A DNA stretch of 64,000 bases from Limnanthes douglasii subsp. nivea (Eukaryota; Streptophyta; Magnoliopsida; Brassicales; Limnanthaceae). A program made the translations under genes and the position numbers. Where the stretch lies: contig JAUPFV010000003.1 in NCBI GenBank assembly GCA_036936605.1, positions 101,069,278 through 101,133,277 on the forward strand, written 5' to 3'. The notes under the pieces were generated by a model. That model saw nothing but the letters and a program-made list of their open reading frames with translations, was not told the DNA's origin and did no database searches. Positions 1 to 11,536 of this stretch are shown one piece after another (positions within the stretch are counted from its first letter, which is position 1; each line of letters starts with the position of its first letter).

Positions 1-402
1 GGATAATAATTCCTGAGGGTAGGTTAGTAATTTGGTTGGTGTTTTATAGTAGTGTGTGAGTGATATGCGTTTTAGAGTAGAGAGTAGAGAGATAATTAAG
101 CTGCCTAGTAGCAGTTAATTCTCATTCTCCACACTTAATGCAGGTAGTTGGGTATTTATACCCTGATGTTTGGGCCCTTATGGGCTTTCGGGTCATATTT
201 AATGGACTCGGGTCATGTTCAAAGACCCATGAGCTTTAAGTAGGAGAGCAAGTAGCTTAGTCAAGAAGTGTTTAGGTTTTTTAGTACTTTTGTCATAGTT
301 CGAACAGTCCTCTGGTCATAGAGTTCGAAGTGATCTGTCCGGTCCGGAGGCCTTGGACCGATCTGTCCTTGTCCGGGGAGCGTGCAGAATTCGGACTCAT
401 CA
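1..402 (-). repeat. 3' LTR of Tat element A
   Basis: This LTR is read on the minus strand. It starts at base 402 with the family terminus TGATGAGTCC and reaches or slightly passes the left window edge. It aligns with the LTRs at 3444-3818 and 16559-16938. Shared landmarks are the TATAAATA box (minus strand, 153-160), the GGGCCC/GGGTC-rich R-like stretch near 165-215 and the CTACCCTCA end near base 15. The inner edge abuts reverse transcriptase sequence with no polypurine tract, because a deletion removed the rest of pol. Confidence 0.85.
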
Positions 403-998
403 TCAGTAACAAATGTAGTATGTTCTTGATCCTTCAGATCCACTTGAATCTGATTATACACGGAGAAGGCATCTATAAAGGATAGCAACTTGTTTCTGGA
501 TGTGGAGTCCACCAACTGATCAATTCGGGGGACCGGGTATAAATCCTTTGGGCAAGCTCTGTTGAGATCTGTGAAATCGATGCACATACGCCATTTGCCA
601 TTTTTATTTATTACCAATACTGGGTTGGCCGTCCATAAAGGGTATTGAGATTACTTTATGTGCCCCATTTTAGTAAGCCGGTCGACCTCTTGAACTATGA
701 CATCAGCCTTTTCCTTAGAAAAGGCTCTTCTCTTCTGTACCACAGGTGTTATGTCTCTTCGGATAGACAATTGGTGTGATATAATATCTGCTGGTACTCC
801 GGTAACATCAGCATTGCACCAAGCAAAAACATGCTGATGGTCTTTCAAGAATTTTAACATTTTACCATTTAATTCCGATGTCATCTTGAATCCTATCTTG
901 ACACTTTTTCCTTCAGCCAGAAAGTGAGTTTCAACTTCTTCAATCGGTATTAAAACACCAAGGGTCTCTCTAGGGTCATCTATTTCACCCTCTCCCAC
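403..998 (-). pseudogene. pol: Element A reverse transcriptase, N-terminal half, truncated
   Basis: Minus-strand gypsy RT of the Tat clade. From 998 down there is the pre-RT segment (QKRRAFSKEKADVIVQEVDR). A stop follows near 651, then the RT fingers with NGKWRMCIDFTDLN, PRIDQLVD and a FxDAFSxYNQI block. Translation then runs directly into LTR sequence after FVTD at base 403. The catalytic YIDD block, thumb, both RNase H domains, integrase and antisense ORF are all missing. RT normally copies the element RNA into cDNA; this copy cannot. Confidence 0.9.
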
Positions 999-1016
999 AG
1001 AGGGCCCCTCAAACTG

Positions 1017-1917
1017 CTATTCCTCATTGATCCGAACTGCCCCCAACGTCCGAGGAGCCAGTACAGTTACATAACATTCTCTTGCTACCTTTTGGCTGCT
1101 CCGAACAACTCCCACTTGTCCTTGCACAGCATACTTCAAGCACTGGTGGACTTTTGAGGCCACGACATGGATCCTAGAGAGCCAAGATCTCCCCAGAATA
1201 GCGTTATAACAAGTGGGACAATCCACCACAACGAATAGTATTCTAACCATCTTTTTAAAAAAAAACAACAACCAACAACACCTCCTCCTCGAACTCCCCG
1301 ATCACATATGCTGAGCTTCCAGTGAAACCCACAATTGATCTGTTCGAACGCTGAATCACTGTTGGATTCTTCATTTTTTTGTAGGAAGTTAAAAAGAGAA
1401 TATTGGCTGAACTTCCGGTATCCACCAAAATTCGCCTTATATCATTGCCTCCAATGGATGCTCCTATGACCACAACATCTTCATGTGGACCAGCAATATC
1501 CCTCAGATCATCCTCGTCAAAAATAATAAAAGGAAAAGGAATTTGCGATTGATAGGAGGCCATGCCTCCTTTAAGCTGGGTGGCTAAAGTATGAACGTAC
1601 CTCTTTCTTGAAGAAGCAGTTGGTACAGTCATGGTGTCCCCTCCGAATATTGTAAGTGATTCAAAAAAGTTAATAAGTCCGGACACCATCTTGCAACGCT
1701 CCACGATAACACCCACTTTATTCCGGGTCGGATCAGGGTGCAAGTATTCTGACTCTACATCGAACCTCTCGATTATCACCATAGCCCCATCCGGAGCCGA
1801 TGTGCCTGCATTATTTGGACCAGGCCGATGAGCACTATGAGGCCTATTTCCACCTCTTCTTTTAACATATGCCCCCAACTTGCCTTTTTCAATCAAGTTC
1901 TGCACTTCTTGTTTCAA
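1017..1917 (-). pseudogene. pol: Element A aspartic protease domain
   Basis: Two overlapping minus-strand frames (1917-1255 and 1271-1017) make up the protease segment, broken by one frameshift near the A/T run at 1255-1270. The active-site loop is DTGSSANILF at about 1420-1450. A typical C-terminal flap, YNAILGRSWL, lies near 1170-1205. Upstream is the gag-PR linker ending in KQEVQNLI and FESLTIFGGD. In a live element this enzyme cleaves Gag-Pol inside the particle. It is homologous over its length to 8738-9500 of element C. Confidence 0.88.
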
Positions 1918-1959
1918 TGCAATACAATCTTTTGTGGTATGACCAGTATCATGGTGATA

Positions 1960-3418
1960 CTAGAAAAAACAATTATTACGACTCTCCCTAGGAGACTGTA
2001 ATGCAGTCGGCCTTCTGTAGTGGACTTCGTCTTTCGTTTTGTCATAAATGGTGGCTACATTGCCTTTCAACTCAGCAAACCACTCCGGTTGAACCCAAGG
2101 CCCTCGTTTATTTCTAGATTGTTGACCCTGGGCTGGTGCAGCTGGCTGAGACTGAGCTTTGGCTCTGTTATGACCCTGCCCGGCTTCCCTAGCCTTGTTT
2201 CCGGACTGGTTTTGGTTTGGATTTGGTGCAGCCGGAGCAGACCTTACCTGCCTCTGCACCCTAGTTTTCTTTGTCTCATGTACATTAATCTGTTTTCCGA
2301 CCTGATTCAGCGGACCTCCCCATGTCATGGCTTTTTTTCTGGTTACCGAATCAGCCAAGTTTCTAGGGTTTAAGCCCTGCCTCAGAGAAGCTATTGGTAC
2401 TTGCTCGAAGCAATCATCCAATCTATTTTTGGTATTCACAAAACGACTTATGTATTCTTTTAAAGATTTGTTTGGTTCTTGGGTACAATGGATAATCGTG
2501 TCTCCATTGCCCTTCACTTTCTTACTTCCAACAAACTGCCTCCGAAAGGCTACCCAAAAAGTGTCAAAATTCCTGATACAACATTGTGGTAAGCTATTAT
2601 ACCATTTCAGAGCACTCCCCGTAAAAGATTGGGAGAATGCCCTACAAAGTAATTTGTCGTCATCGTCAAAATTCATCATAATTTTTTTGAATTGTTCTAA
2701 GTGGTTATCCGGGTCTTTGCTACCATCATATTTTTCCATTTTTGTACTGTGTAACCTCTTAGGAAGATTTCCGAACAGTATTTTGGAGGACAATGGAGAT
2801 TGTCTCCAATTTCGGCCATGACTGAAAACCGTATCTTCATTAGGAGTTGCAAAGATACATGGCTCATCATGGAAGGCACAAGGATCCATCACCATCCGAT
2901 CTACGTGTCTCCGGCTATGAGACGATCATTTGCCTATATTTCTCTTTAACCTTCCATGTCTATCCTTTTTTCTTGAGTACTTTTTTACTAACTTTTGTTT
3001 CTTTTTAGAACGGCCTTCATCACTGCTGGATGACAAGGATTCTTCGACTCCATCTTCACCTGAGGAGTTACTGGAAGATTCTGAGTCTGAATCAGAGCTC
3101 TCCACCAGTTTAGACCGGTGAGACTTTTTTGAGCTAGCATGAGTCTTTTTTGTACTCACGTGGGTTTTTGAGGGCTCACGTTCTCTTGGGTTGTCAGTAT
3201 GATGAGCAACTGACGCCTTTGATTTTTCTTTATGCCCATCTCTGCCCTCTTGGCAGCCCTCAGAGCTTCTATTTCAAATTTTAATCTATCTCACTCCTCA
3301 ATCGTATATTCATCATTTTCACCCACCACTTCTGGCAAAGCTAGTGGTATTTCTTGCACGTCCGGATTCATCCGAACTGGTTTTTCCTGATGGTTTTGAA
3401 TGCTAGATTCGGGCATCT
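1960..3418 (-). pseudogene. gag: Element A gag
   Basis: The likely start is ATG at 3418-3416 (MPESSIQNHQ), about 26 bases inside the 5' LTR. A stop follows after about 40 codons. A serine- and acid-rich segment lies at 3159-2926. The retrotransposon gag core is at about 2750-2330, with MEKYDGSKDPDNHLEQF and ALKWYNSLP. The C-terminus is rich in Q, N and P. The reading frame reaches an in-frame TAG at 1960-1962 just before a CCHC-like sequence (YHHDTGH...C). Gag builds the virus-like particle. Several stops and frameshifts show it is dead. Confidence 0.85.
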
Positions 3419-3421
3419 TCT

Positions 3422-3440
3422 TCTCCCACTGTGGTCGCCA
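3422..3440 (-). promoter_or_regulatory. Primer-binding site of element A
   Basis: On the minus strand TGGCGACCACAGTGGGAGA lies three bases inside the 5' LTR end (3444). The same 18-base core recurs at the same place in element E (38129-38146). Position and form fit the tRNA primer-binding site used by Tat-clade elements. I did not identify the tRNA. Confidence 0.75.
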
Positions 3441-3443
3441 ATT

Positions 3444-3818
3444 TGGTGAGGTTTATTTTTGGTTGAGGGTAATTTTGTCCAGAGTTTTGTGGTGTTTCAA
3501 ATGTATTTAATGTTTGGATAGATTGTAGTGAGAGACTTGAGCTGTCTGGTTGTATTTAATTTTCATTACCCTCATTAAATGAAAGTGGTTAAGTATTTAT
3601 ACCCTTAATTGTGGGCCACATGGGCTTTCGGGTTGACTTATGGATTCGGGTCGAGCTCAAAGACTCATTAGTTTTAAGCAGGTAGGTAATTAGCTTAGTC
3701 ATGAAGTGATTAATTTTTTAGTACATTAGTTCAGTTCGGATGGTTCAGTGGGTGGATGTTGTCCGAATTGCCCTTGTCCGGTTCTCATAAAGAGTGGCAA
3801 TAAATTCCGGACTCATCA
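3444..3818 (-). repeat. LTR shared by elements A and B
   Basis: A 375-bp LTR on the minus strand. It begins TGATGAGTCC at 3818, ends CTCACCA at 3444 and has a TATAAATA box at 3594-3601. The A-type primer-binding site lies immediately to its left, so it serves as A's 5' LTR. Immediately to its right lies antisense-ORF sequence that normally sits just inside a 3' LTR, so it also serves as B's 3' LTR. Both sides are therefore internal element sequence. Confidence 0.85.
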
Positions 3819-4058
3819 CTGAAGAAAGGAGAGCTTCTGGTACCGGAGAGTACCCTACTTTTATCTATAAAGTTTTCAAACAATGTTTAGGGACAAATGG
3901 TCTCCTCTCCGGTCACGTTTTGACATAGTGGGAGCTTCGGGTAATAATTTGTCATATGTTTCACCTATCACCCAACCCTCGGTCAATCTTTATAAGGGCA
4001 AAACAAGGTCGACCTTTCACCTTCCGAGAATAACCGCAAACCCTTCCCTTTCTTACCG
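3819..4058 (+). promoter_or_regulatory. Leader region of the element B antisense ORF
   Basis: 240 bp between the shared LTR and the first likely ATG of the antisense ORF. A weak TATA-like CTATAAAG occurs near 3864-3871. An open frame at 3883-4092 has no recognisable domain. By analogy with elements C, D and E this is where an antisense promoter would be, but the signal here is poor. Confidence 0.35.
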
Positions 4059-5640
4059 ATGGGTGGTGATAATAAAAAACTCACCAAGATAGGTAGAGGA
4101 GATCGAGCCAAAAGAAAACAATCCCCAGAACTCGTTAAAAGATCTATCAAAATTAAAATTTCCCCCTCTGTCGATACCTTTCAGGTGACTCCACAGGGAA
4201 CCCCTCATACTACTCCTGTGGTTAATCCTCATGAACCCTCTTCTAGGAATGTTCGTCTTAGAGAATTTTTGAACTTCATCCCAGATTCACACTAAAACAA
4301 GCTACTTGACAAATCAGATACTGACGGAGGGGTGGATCTTATGGCCCCAGTAAAAGCGGAGCCTATTCAGGCTATTCCAGCATCAACATCATCCCCCGAA
4401 CATCCTGTGCAAGATCGAGAACCCTCTTCTCCTACTCCAAATATTTCCACCACATCTCCTACTCACCGTAGAGATTTCTGTGGTAAAAAATAAGTAAGAA
4501 GAAGCGTACCTCAAATTTTCCTTCGAACATGAAAGACATCTTAGGAAACAACCTTCGCGAGATTGAAGCCAAAAATTTACTTGTACTCTACTGGGTAAAG
4601 TACAAATACTTCCATCCAATTGAGGAGGTGAAGCTAAGGTACTCGTGGGAATCCCCGAAAATATCACAATTCGATTCCCAACTGTTGAAGAGACGTCATT
4701 ATCTGTTCATGACAATGAGTTGGTTCACTGCATGGAAGTCATGAACTGGGGTCTTCCCTTTCCCCGTGATCCTGCTTTGGTGGAGTCTTACAACCTGATC
4801 GAACTTTGTCCGTCTCAAGCTGGTCCCAATATGTGTATACACTTATGGCATGCATCATGGCCTCCAGGATCTCTGACGCCGAATTCTCAATGGAACAGCT
4901 CGTCTCAATTTCAGGTGTGGCCAAGAATTCGTATTATCTCTTCTACTCTTTGGGGCTTGCAAGAAAGTATAAGGTGGTAAAATATTTCTTAAAGGCTGGC
5001 AAGAAATGGAAACGAAAATTCATCTTTATTTTTGGGTTGTGGGAGACCGGTTTTAAGTGTTCTAAATAGATGCCCCATCGGCTGACTTAGGACTGGACCA
5101 GACGAGGTACTTCTTTCCATAATTTACTCTGTTTTACTTGTTCGAATTAGTTAACCTAAAACATTTTCTTGTCAACAGCTATGAAAGGTATTGCCAAACT
5201 CTTCAAGGACTATGTTAAATCCTCAAAGGACGTCTTTGAGAAGTTAAGCCTCTGGGCAGGTGCCAATTGGAGCTACAAATTCCATAGATGCTTCACACCC
5301 TCGAATTTGGTTAGAAACCATCTTTGGAGGTATCATCTAGGTTAGAAGAATTCCTTGAAAGGTTTCATAATACCCCCCGGATGATGCTGTTCTCAACAGT
5401 GTATAGGAGGCTTAGACAATACTGTTTATTAAATCAGCTTTTGTTTTAGAATTGTATGAACGCTTTTATGACTTGAAGTTGGGAAGCCTTTGGCAACTTG
5501 TTATAAAAATATATCGTCCAATATGCATTTCTTTGGAAGATTTAGTGACTAGCAGTGACTCGTAAAGTTCTTCTTCCGACTTTGACTCCTCAGAATATAG
5601 TAAGGGGGATGTTGCTCCCGGAAAAAATTAGTGTTTATTA
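4059..5640 (+). pseudogene. Element B antisense ORF (aORF), spliced
   Basis: Coding sequence antisense to B's pol, placed between pol and the 3' LTR, as known for extra ORFs of Tat-clade retrotransposons. The start at 4059 (MGGDNKK...) is basic. Stops occur at 4294 and near 4490. The conserved core (about 4529-5060) includes MNWGLPFPRDP, NLIELCPSQAGPN, MASRIS and KWKRKFIFIFG. It resembles the Pfam family of 'putative gypsy type transposon' proteins (PF04195) and aligns with the C and D copies. A GT-AG intron at 5107-5178 separates the core from a second exon (MKGIAKLFKDYVKSS...). Function is unknown. Frames shift several times, so it is broken. Confidence 0.75.
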
Positions 5641-6105
5641 CTTCTTGTGTTTAAAGTTTATCCTTTTGTATAAACTTTTTTTGTAAACTATCTTTTGGAG
5701 CCCCTGGTCGGACCTACTTAAAAACTTTTACTTCGTACAATTTTTTGTTTTGTGAAAGTTCTAAATGAAAAAGTATTTTGGTTATGTTTAATTCTCTATA
5801 ATTGGATAATTTTAAATTCTTACTCTAATTTTTTCTTGTGAACGTCCTCTGTCGATTTGTCAACCAAACTTTTTCATATAAAATACTTTTTTTGCTAAAA
5901 AATACTCATGTTCTTATTCCAAAGTTTTTCATATGACAAAGTAAATTGTTTACTAACATTCGTTGGTTGGAACTTCTAACTCAAAAAGATTACCATGATG
6001 GTCTGCCATCTTTTGGGTGAATATTATTCACTAGCCTTCATCGGAAGGCTTTCCTAGTTCAAATAATGAGCATTGCACTCCAACAATTGTTGGATGGACC
6101 TTCTA
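5641..6105. other. AT-rich spacer between aORF and pol of element B
   Basis: No supportable gene. This is the variable 3' non-coding zone of a Tat element, downstream of both the aORF and, on the other strand, pol. Confidence 0.5.
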
Positions 6106-6300
6106 ACTTAAAAATAAAATATTTTGGGTTCAAAAAGATGAACATTATCATCAAACATTTTTTGGAAGGTCTTTTATGTTCAAAAAGATGAACAATATCA
6201 TCCAATATTCTTTGGATTGTCTTTTATGTTAAAAAAGATGAACACTATCATCCAACACTCTTTGGATGGTTTTTTATGTTAAAAAAAGATGAACACTATA
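6106..6300. repeat. Minisatellite in element B (about 60-bp unit)
   Basis: About three degenerate units, each containing TTTTATGTT, AAAAAGATGAACA, TATCATCCAA and TTTGGAT. It lies in the zone between aORF and pol. Confidence 0.75.
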
Positions 6301-6323
6301 GAGATCATTTTAAGATGGCAAAG

Positions 6324-6329
<6 letters not shown>

Positions 6330-6367
<38 letters not shown>
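6330..6367. repeat. (TA)n microsatellite
   Basis: An uninterrupted TA dinucleotide run of roughly 18 units beside the minisatellite. Confidence 0.95.
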
Positions 6368-6370
<3 letters not shown>

Positions 6371-6485
6371 ATAAGTCGGCTATTAGGACACCTCATTAAA
6401 ACCTTCCTGCGCCACCAGAGTAGGAAAGAGTATGACATCGATACTTACATAAGTTCGTACAGAAAATATTTACAACTTTACATAT

Positions 6486-7560
6486 TCATTCCAGATTTAC
6501 CTTGAGCTATTCAATGTTCCAGGGATGGGAAAGATCTCTTCCTTCTTTATCTTTGATTCGATATGTCCTCGGCTTGACTTTCTTCGTTGTCGTGTACGGA
6601 CCTTCTCAATTATGAGCTAACTTGTCAAGCCGTCTTTCTTCCGTATGAAAGAACAATATCCTCAACATTTTGTCCCCTGCTTTAGATTCTTGTCTCCTAA
6701 CCTTTGAAGCATATCGAATTCTCATCAAAGTCTGATAGCGTAGAGAATTTAGTTGTGCCCTTCTTCTTTTTTCCTCCACCAAATCTAGCTCTGTGCGCTT
6801 TCCCTTGTCATTTGTCTCCTCTGAGTATTCACTGAGCCTATACGGGGGGAAGATTGTCTCAAATGGTACCACTGCATCCACTCTGTAAACTAGTGCGAAC
6901 GGTGACTCTTGCGTTGCGGTCGGGGGAGTGGTTCTGCAAGCCCATAAAACTTTTTGTAGATAATCTGGGTATTTTCTAGCCTTACCTTCCCAGTTTTTTT
7001 AAGCCATCCAAAACTATCTGATTAGTCACCTTATCTTGGCCATTCTCTTGGGGATGGAAGGGTGCAAAGAAGCACTAAAGATTTTATCTCTTTGTTATCG
7101 AATTGTGGTTCGTTTTCCATTGTTATTTTTCTCTGAACCCCAAAACGACAACAGATGTTAGAAACAATAAACCTAATCACATATTTAGCTTTTGTCCCTG
7201 CCAGAGGTTCAGGTTCCACCCACTTAGAGAAATAATCAACTGTGACAATGATCGTGTTTCGACCTCCAGATGATATCAGTAATGTTCCAACTAAGTCGAT
7301 GCCCCATCGGTCAAATGGTATGGACTCAGATATTGACTCGGGAGGCACACCTGGTGCATGAATTGCATTAGAAAATATATGGCAGGTGTCACACTTCTAA
7401 ACTAATTCCTTAGCATCCGAGGAGAGTGTAGGCCAGTAGACCCTACAAGAATAACTCTTTGTATCAATGTTTTGTAACCATAGTGCGCTCATCATTACCC
7501 ATCATGTAGCTCTGAGAGTATCATCTGTGATTCCTCTCTTCCTAAGCATCAAAGTAGAGG
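6486..7560 (-). pseudogene. pol: Element B integrase
   Basis: Minus-strand integrase read from about 7560 down to the pol stop at 6488-6486, which follows WNIE...LKVNLE. The core at 7348-7031 has FDRWGIDLVGTLL (first Asp present), VDYFSKWVE and CCRFG. The second catalytic Asp segment reads TMENEPQF where TDNGPQF is usual, so Asp is replaced by Glu. The C-terminal part is at 6881-6606 (VVPFETIFPPYRL, QTLMRIRYASKV). Frames are interrupted. It would insert cDNA into the genome if intact. Confidence 0.85.
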
Positions 7561-7739
7561 TCGTGTAAACTATTTTTTTATATAATATATCTCTGGGGAC
7601 AACATATAAATATGCTCTAAACCATATTCTTTTAGTCGTCACCTTATCAACTGGTAATACATCGTTTACCAAAAATTATTTAATCTCACTACTCCAATAT
7701 TTTGCCAAAATTTTAGAAATTTGAAAAGCTTCAACAGAC

Positions 7740-8553
7740 CCTTCAACTGTTTTGGATCCCTTTACTAAGAAGGGTTTTCTTGTGTAATAACCCAAGGGTA
7801 TTCTTCTAAATAAGAAGCTTTAGCCAAAGAATCACCCACTGAATTTCCATCCCTGTCAACATGTTTGTACTTGATACCTTCGATAGCCAACGTTAAAACC
7901 TTCAAGGCCCTCAAATACTTCACTAAATGATCTTTTCTTACTTCAGATTGGCCACATGCATGGTTTAGCTCCACGGATTTTAGCAAGTCTAAAGCCTACC
8001 AAATCAACTTTGTACTCAGCTTCATTATTTGACGCTTTAAATCTGAATCGGATGGCTTGATATATTGAAATTACTCCAAGAGAGATCAACTCCACCCCTG
8101 CTCCACATCCTGACAAGCTGGAACCCCCATTTGTTCGGATTGTCCACTATGCTCCAAATATTTCCTCATCAATTTCAATATTTGTTCGCTCGGAATGAAA
8201 TTCAACTAGAAAATCTGCTAAAGTGTGTGCTTTGATGGCGGTTTTTAGCTCAAACTCAATATCAAAATCTCCTAACTCAACTGACAACTTAATCATTCTT
8301 CCTGACACATTGGGCCTTTATAGCATATTTTTCAATGGAAAAGATGTTTGTACGATGATAGAATGGTCTAAAAGTAAGGTCTCATTTTTCATGCAGTAGT
8401 GACTAACGCAAGGGCTAATTTCTCTAACTTTAAGTATCACTTCTCTGCATCTAAAAGACTTTTACTCACATAATACAATGGTCTCTGAGAGTTATCTTCT
8501 TCTCAGATCGAAACAGCACCCACAGCATAATTAGACACTGTCAAATAGATATA
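7740..8553 (-). pseudogene. pol: Element B RNase H domains, truncated at the 5' end
   Basis: From 8553 down: RT-attached RNase H (AVGAVSI, RPLYYVSKSLLDAEK), the connection segment (KLSVELGDFDIEF, KAHTLADFLVEFHSE), then a second archaeal-type RNase H (TNGGSSLSGCGAG, NNEAEYK). The second domain ends in the segment at 7986-7765 (KHVDRDGNSVGDSLAKA). Having two RNase H domains is a mark of the Tat clade. The upstream RT, protease and gag are cut off at 8553, where the sequence switches strand. Confidence 0.82.
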
Positions 8554-9500
8554 CAGCTTCAGCCGGAGTGGTTTGCAGAATTGAAAGAGAATGTGGCCAC
8601 AATTTATGAAAGGACCAAAGATGAAGTCCATTTCCGGAAACCAGCAGCACTACAGTCTCCCATAGACAGTCGAAATACTTGTTTTTGCTAATATCACAAT
8701 GATATTGGCCCTAAGACCCAAGACTGCATTGCTCTGAAGCAGGAGGTACAGAATCTCATTATAAGAGTTAAATTGGGGGCTTATGTCAAGATAAGAAGTG
8801 GGAAAATGCCTGACAATGCTCCTCGAACTGGGCCTACAAACGATGCAGGAACATCAGCTCCGGAGGGGGCAATGGTGATCCTTGAAAGATTTGATGTTGA
8901 TTCGGAGTATTTAGATCATGATCCAACCTGGAATAAAGTAGGGGTCATAACAGAACAATCTAAGATGGTGTCTGGACTCATTAGTTTCTTTGAGTCACTT
9001 ACTATATTCGGAGGGGATACTATGACAGCGCCAACTCCTTCATCAAGGAAGAGACATGTTCACTCTCTGGCTACTCGGTTGGAGGGGGGGCATTTCTTCT
9101 TATCAGTCCCAAACCCTTTTTCCATTTATAGTTTTTTATGAGAATGATTTGATAAATATTGCTGGGGCTCATGAGAATGTTGTGGTGATAGGAGCATCTA
9201 ATAGGGGCAATGATATCAGACGAATTCTGATAGACACGGGCAGTTCGGCGAACATTCTCTTTTTAAGTTCTTACAAGCAGATGAAAAATTCGGCCGTTAT
9301 TCAACGGTCAAACAGAACCATTGTGGGCTTCACAGGGAGCTCTGCGGATGTAATCGGGGAGTTTGAGGAATAGGTGATGTTGGGCAAAGGTACTTTTGTT
9401 ATTCGTTGTGGTAAACTTCCCCACATGTTATAATGAAATCTTTGGGAGGTCATGGCTCTCTAGAATGCATGTTGTGGCCTCAACAGTCCATCAGTGTTTG
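8554..9500 (+). pseudogene. pol: Element C gag C-terminus and protease
   Basis: The plus-strand element starts abruptly inside gag (QPEWFAELK at about 8561), homologous to gag of element A near 2090. A stop comes just before the CCHC-like YHNDIGP...C. The protease region follows, with KQEVQNLI, FESLTIFGGD, a frameshift near 9090 at a G run, then DTGSSANILF at about 9234-9264 and stops after EFEE at 9373. The 5' LTR, primer site and most of gag are absent. Confidence 0.88.
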
Positions 9501-9584
9501 AAGTATGTAGTTCAATGACAGGTGGGTGTCTTCCGAAGTAGTCAGAAGATAGAAAGGGAATGATATGCCACTGCACTCGCTCCT

Positions 9585-10900
9585 AAAACGTTGGGAGTAG
9601 TTCGAATTAATGAAGATTAGCAGTTATTGGGGCCTTCGGAGGGGGAGGGTGAAATTGATGACCCTAGAGAGGCCCCTAGTGGTATAATACCGGTGGAAGA
9701 AGTTGAAACCCATCATTTGGAAGAGGGTAGAATTATTAAGATTGGCTTCAAGATGGTGTCGGAGTTAACAAAGAAATTGTTGTCTTTTTTGTCAGACATT
9801 CAACATGTTTTTTCTTGGTGCAATAGTGATGTAACTGGAGTGCCTGCAAGCGTTATCTCTCACAAACTATCAATTTGGAGCGATGTTGCACCTGTTGTGC
9901 AGAAGTGGAGGGCTTTCTCTAAGGAGAAAGCTGATGTAATAGTCCAAGAAATTGACCGGCTTACCAAAATGGGGCACAAAAAGGAGTCTCAGTATCCTTT
10001 ATGGACAGCCAATCCAGTGTTGATAAAGAAAAAAACGGGAAATGGCGTATGTGTATTGAGTTTACTGACCTCAGTCGGAGTTTGCCCAAAATATCTTTAT
10101 CCGGTCCCCCGGATAGACCAGTTGGTGGACTCAACGTCTGGTAACAAGTTGTTGTCCTTCATGGATGCCTTCTCTGGGTATAACCAGATTCAGGTGGATC
10201 TGAAGGACCAAGATCATACTACGTTTGTTACGGACAAGGGTCTCCATTGTTATAAGGTGATGCATTTTAGGTTGAAGAACGTTGGGGCTATTTACTAGAG
10301 GCTAGTAAACAAGACACTTTCTAATCATATTGGCAGGAATATGGAGGTGTACATAGATGACATGATGCTTAAAATCTTGGAGGAGGAATTTCATATAATT
10401 GACCTTCGGGAAACTTTTGCCTATCTGACAATGGTAAATTTGAAACTGAATCCAAAAAAATGTGTCTTTGGTGTACGATCTGGAAATTTTTTGGGGTATG
10501 TAATAAGTGAGAAAGGGATATAGCCCGATCCGGATCAGTTGAATGCCCTAATAGAAATGGAACCTCCCCAGAATAGTAAAGAAGTCCAGAGGCTTACTGG
10601 AAGGTTGGCTGCATTGAATCGTTTTATTTCAAGATCTTCAGATAAGTGTGCTTCATTTTTCCAAACCTTGAAGAGGGCTAAAGACTTTAATTGGTCTCCA
10701 CAGTGCAGCCAAGATTTTGATGAAATAAAGAAACACTTGTTTTCACCCAAGGCCCTTTTTAAGCCCATACAAGGAGAAACACTGTATATATACTTGGTTG
10801 TGTCAGAATGTGCTATAAGTGCAGTGTTGGTAAGAGAAGTAGATAATTACCCTCGTCGGTATACTACATCAGCAAAAGCCTGATAGATGCTGAGAAGAGG
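9585..10900 (+). pseudogene. pol: Element C reverse transcriptase
   Basis: Pre-RT segment from about 9627 (VEEVETHHLEEGR, QKWRAFSKEKADVIVQEIDR). The fingers and palm follow, with PRIDQLVDSTSG, SFMDAFSGYNQIQ and TTFVTDKGL. A stop falls near 10298. The catalytic block VYIDDMM is at about 10348-10368, and the thumb KKCVFGVRSGNFLGYVISEKG reaches a stop at 10521. The connection and start of RNase H (LTGRLAALNRFISRSSDK) run to 10883. The YIDD active site is retained, but at least three stops or frameshifts break the frame. Confidence 0.9.
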
Positions 10901-11536
10901 TACTTGAAGCTTGAAACGTTGGCACTAGCACTAGTGATTGCTGCAAGAAAAATGAGGTCGTGTTTTCAGTCTCATTCCATCATTGTCCGAACATCTTTCC
11001 CATTAAAGAATGTTCTTCAGAAAGCAGACATATCAAGCAGAGTGACCAAGTGGTCAGTAGAGTTGGGTGATTATGACATTGATTTCGCCCCACGAACCGC
11101 AATCAAGGCTCGGTCTATTGTTGATTTCCTAGTAGAATTCCATCCGGATAGGAGTTCTAAACAAGTTTCAGAAGGGAAAGCTAAAAAATAATGGGTAGTA
11201 CAGATTGATGGTGGATCAAGCATAATGGGTTGTGGAGCTGGAATTTGCCTAACCTCTCTATATGGTGATAAAATGTACCAAGCTATATGCTTTGTATTAA
11301 TGGCCTCTAACATTGAGTCTGAGTATAAATCAGCTATAGTTGGTCTTAAATAAGCTTTCTCGTGTAGGGCTAAAAGAGTTAGGTTGATGAGTGATTCCCA
11401 GCTTCTTATTCATCATGTACAAGGTCAATCTGAGGCCAAAAAGGAACAGTTGATCAAATACTTACTTGTCCTTAAAGAGGTGGCAGCCAATTTCTAAAGT
11501 GTTTGTTATGAGTATATTCCTATATCAGAAAATACA
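10901..11536 (+). pseudogene. pol: Element C RNase H pair
   Basis: The end of the RT-type RNase H and connection (LETLALALVIAARKM, TKWSVELGDYDIDFAPRTAIKA, IVDFLVEFHPD) is followed by a stop at 11189-11191. A second, archaeal-type RNase H then begins with VVQIDGGSS and ESEYKSAIVGLK. Two further stops lie near 11350 and 11497. Having this second domain before integrase is diagnostic of the Tat clade. Confidence 0.85.

Noticed and set aside
1631..3121. Plus-strand ORFs at 1631, 2020, 2327 and 2930
   Set aside because: They are complements of gag and protease of element A and show no domain of their own.
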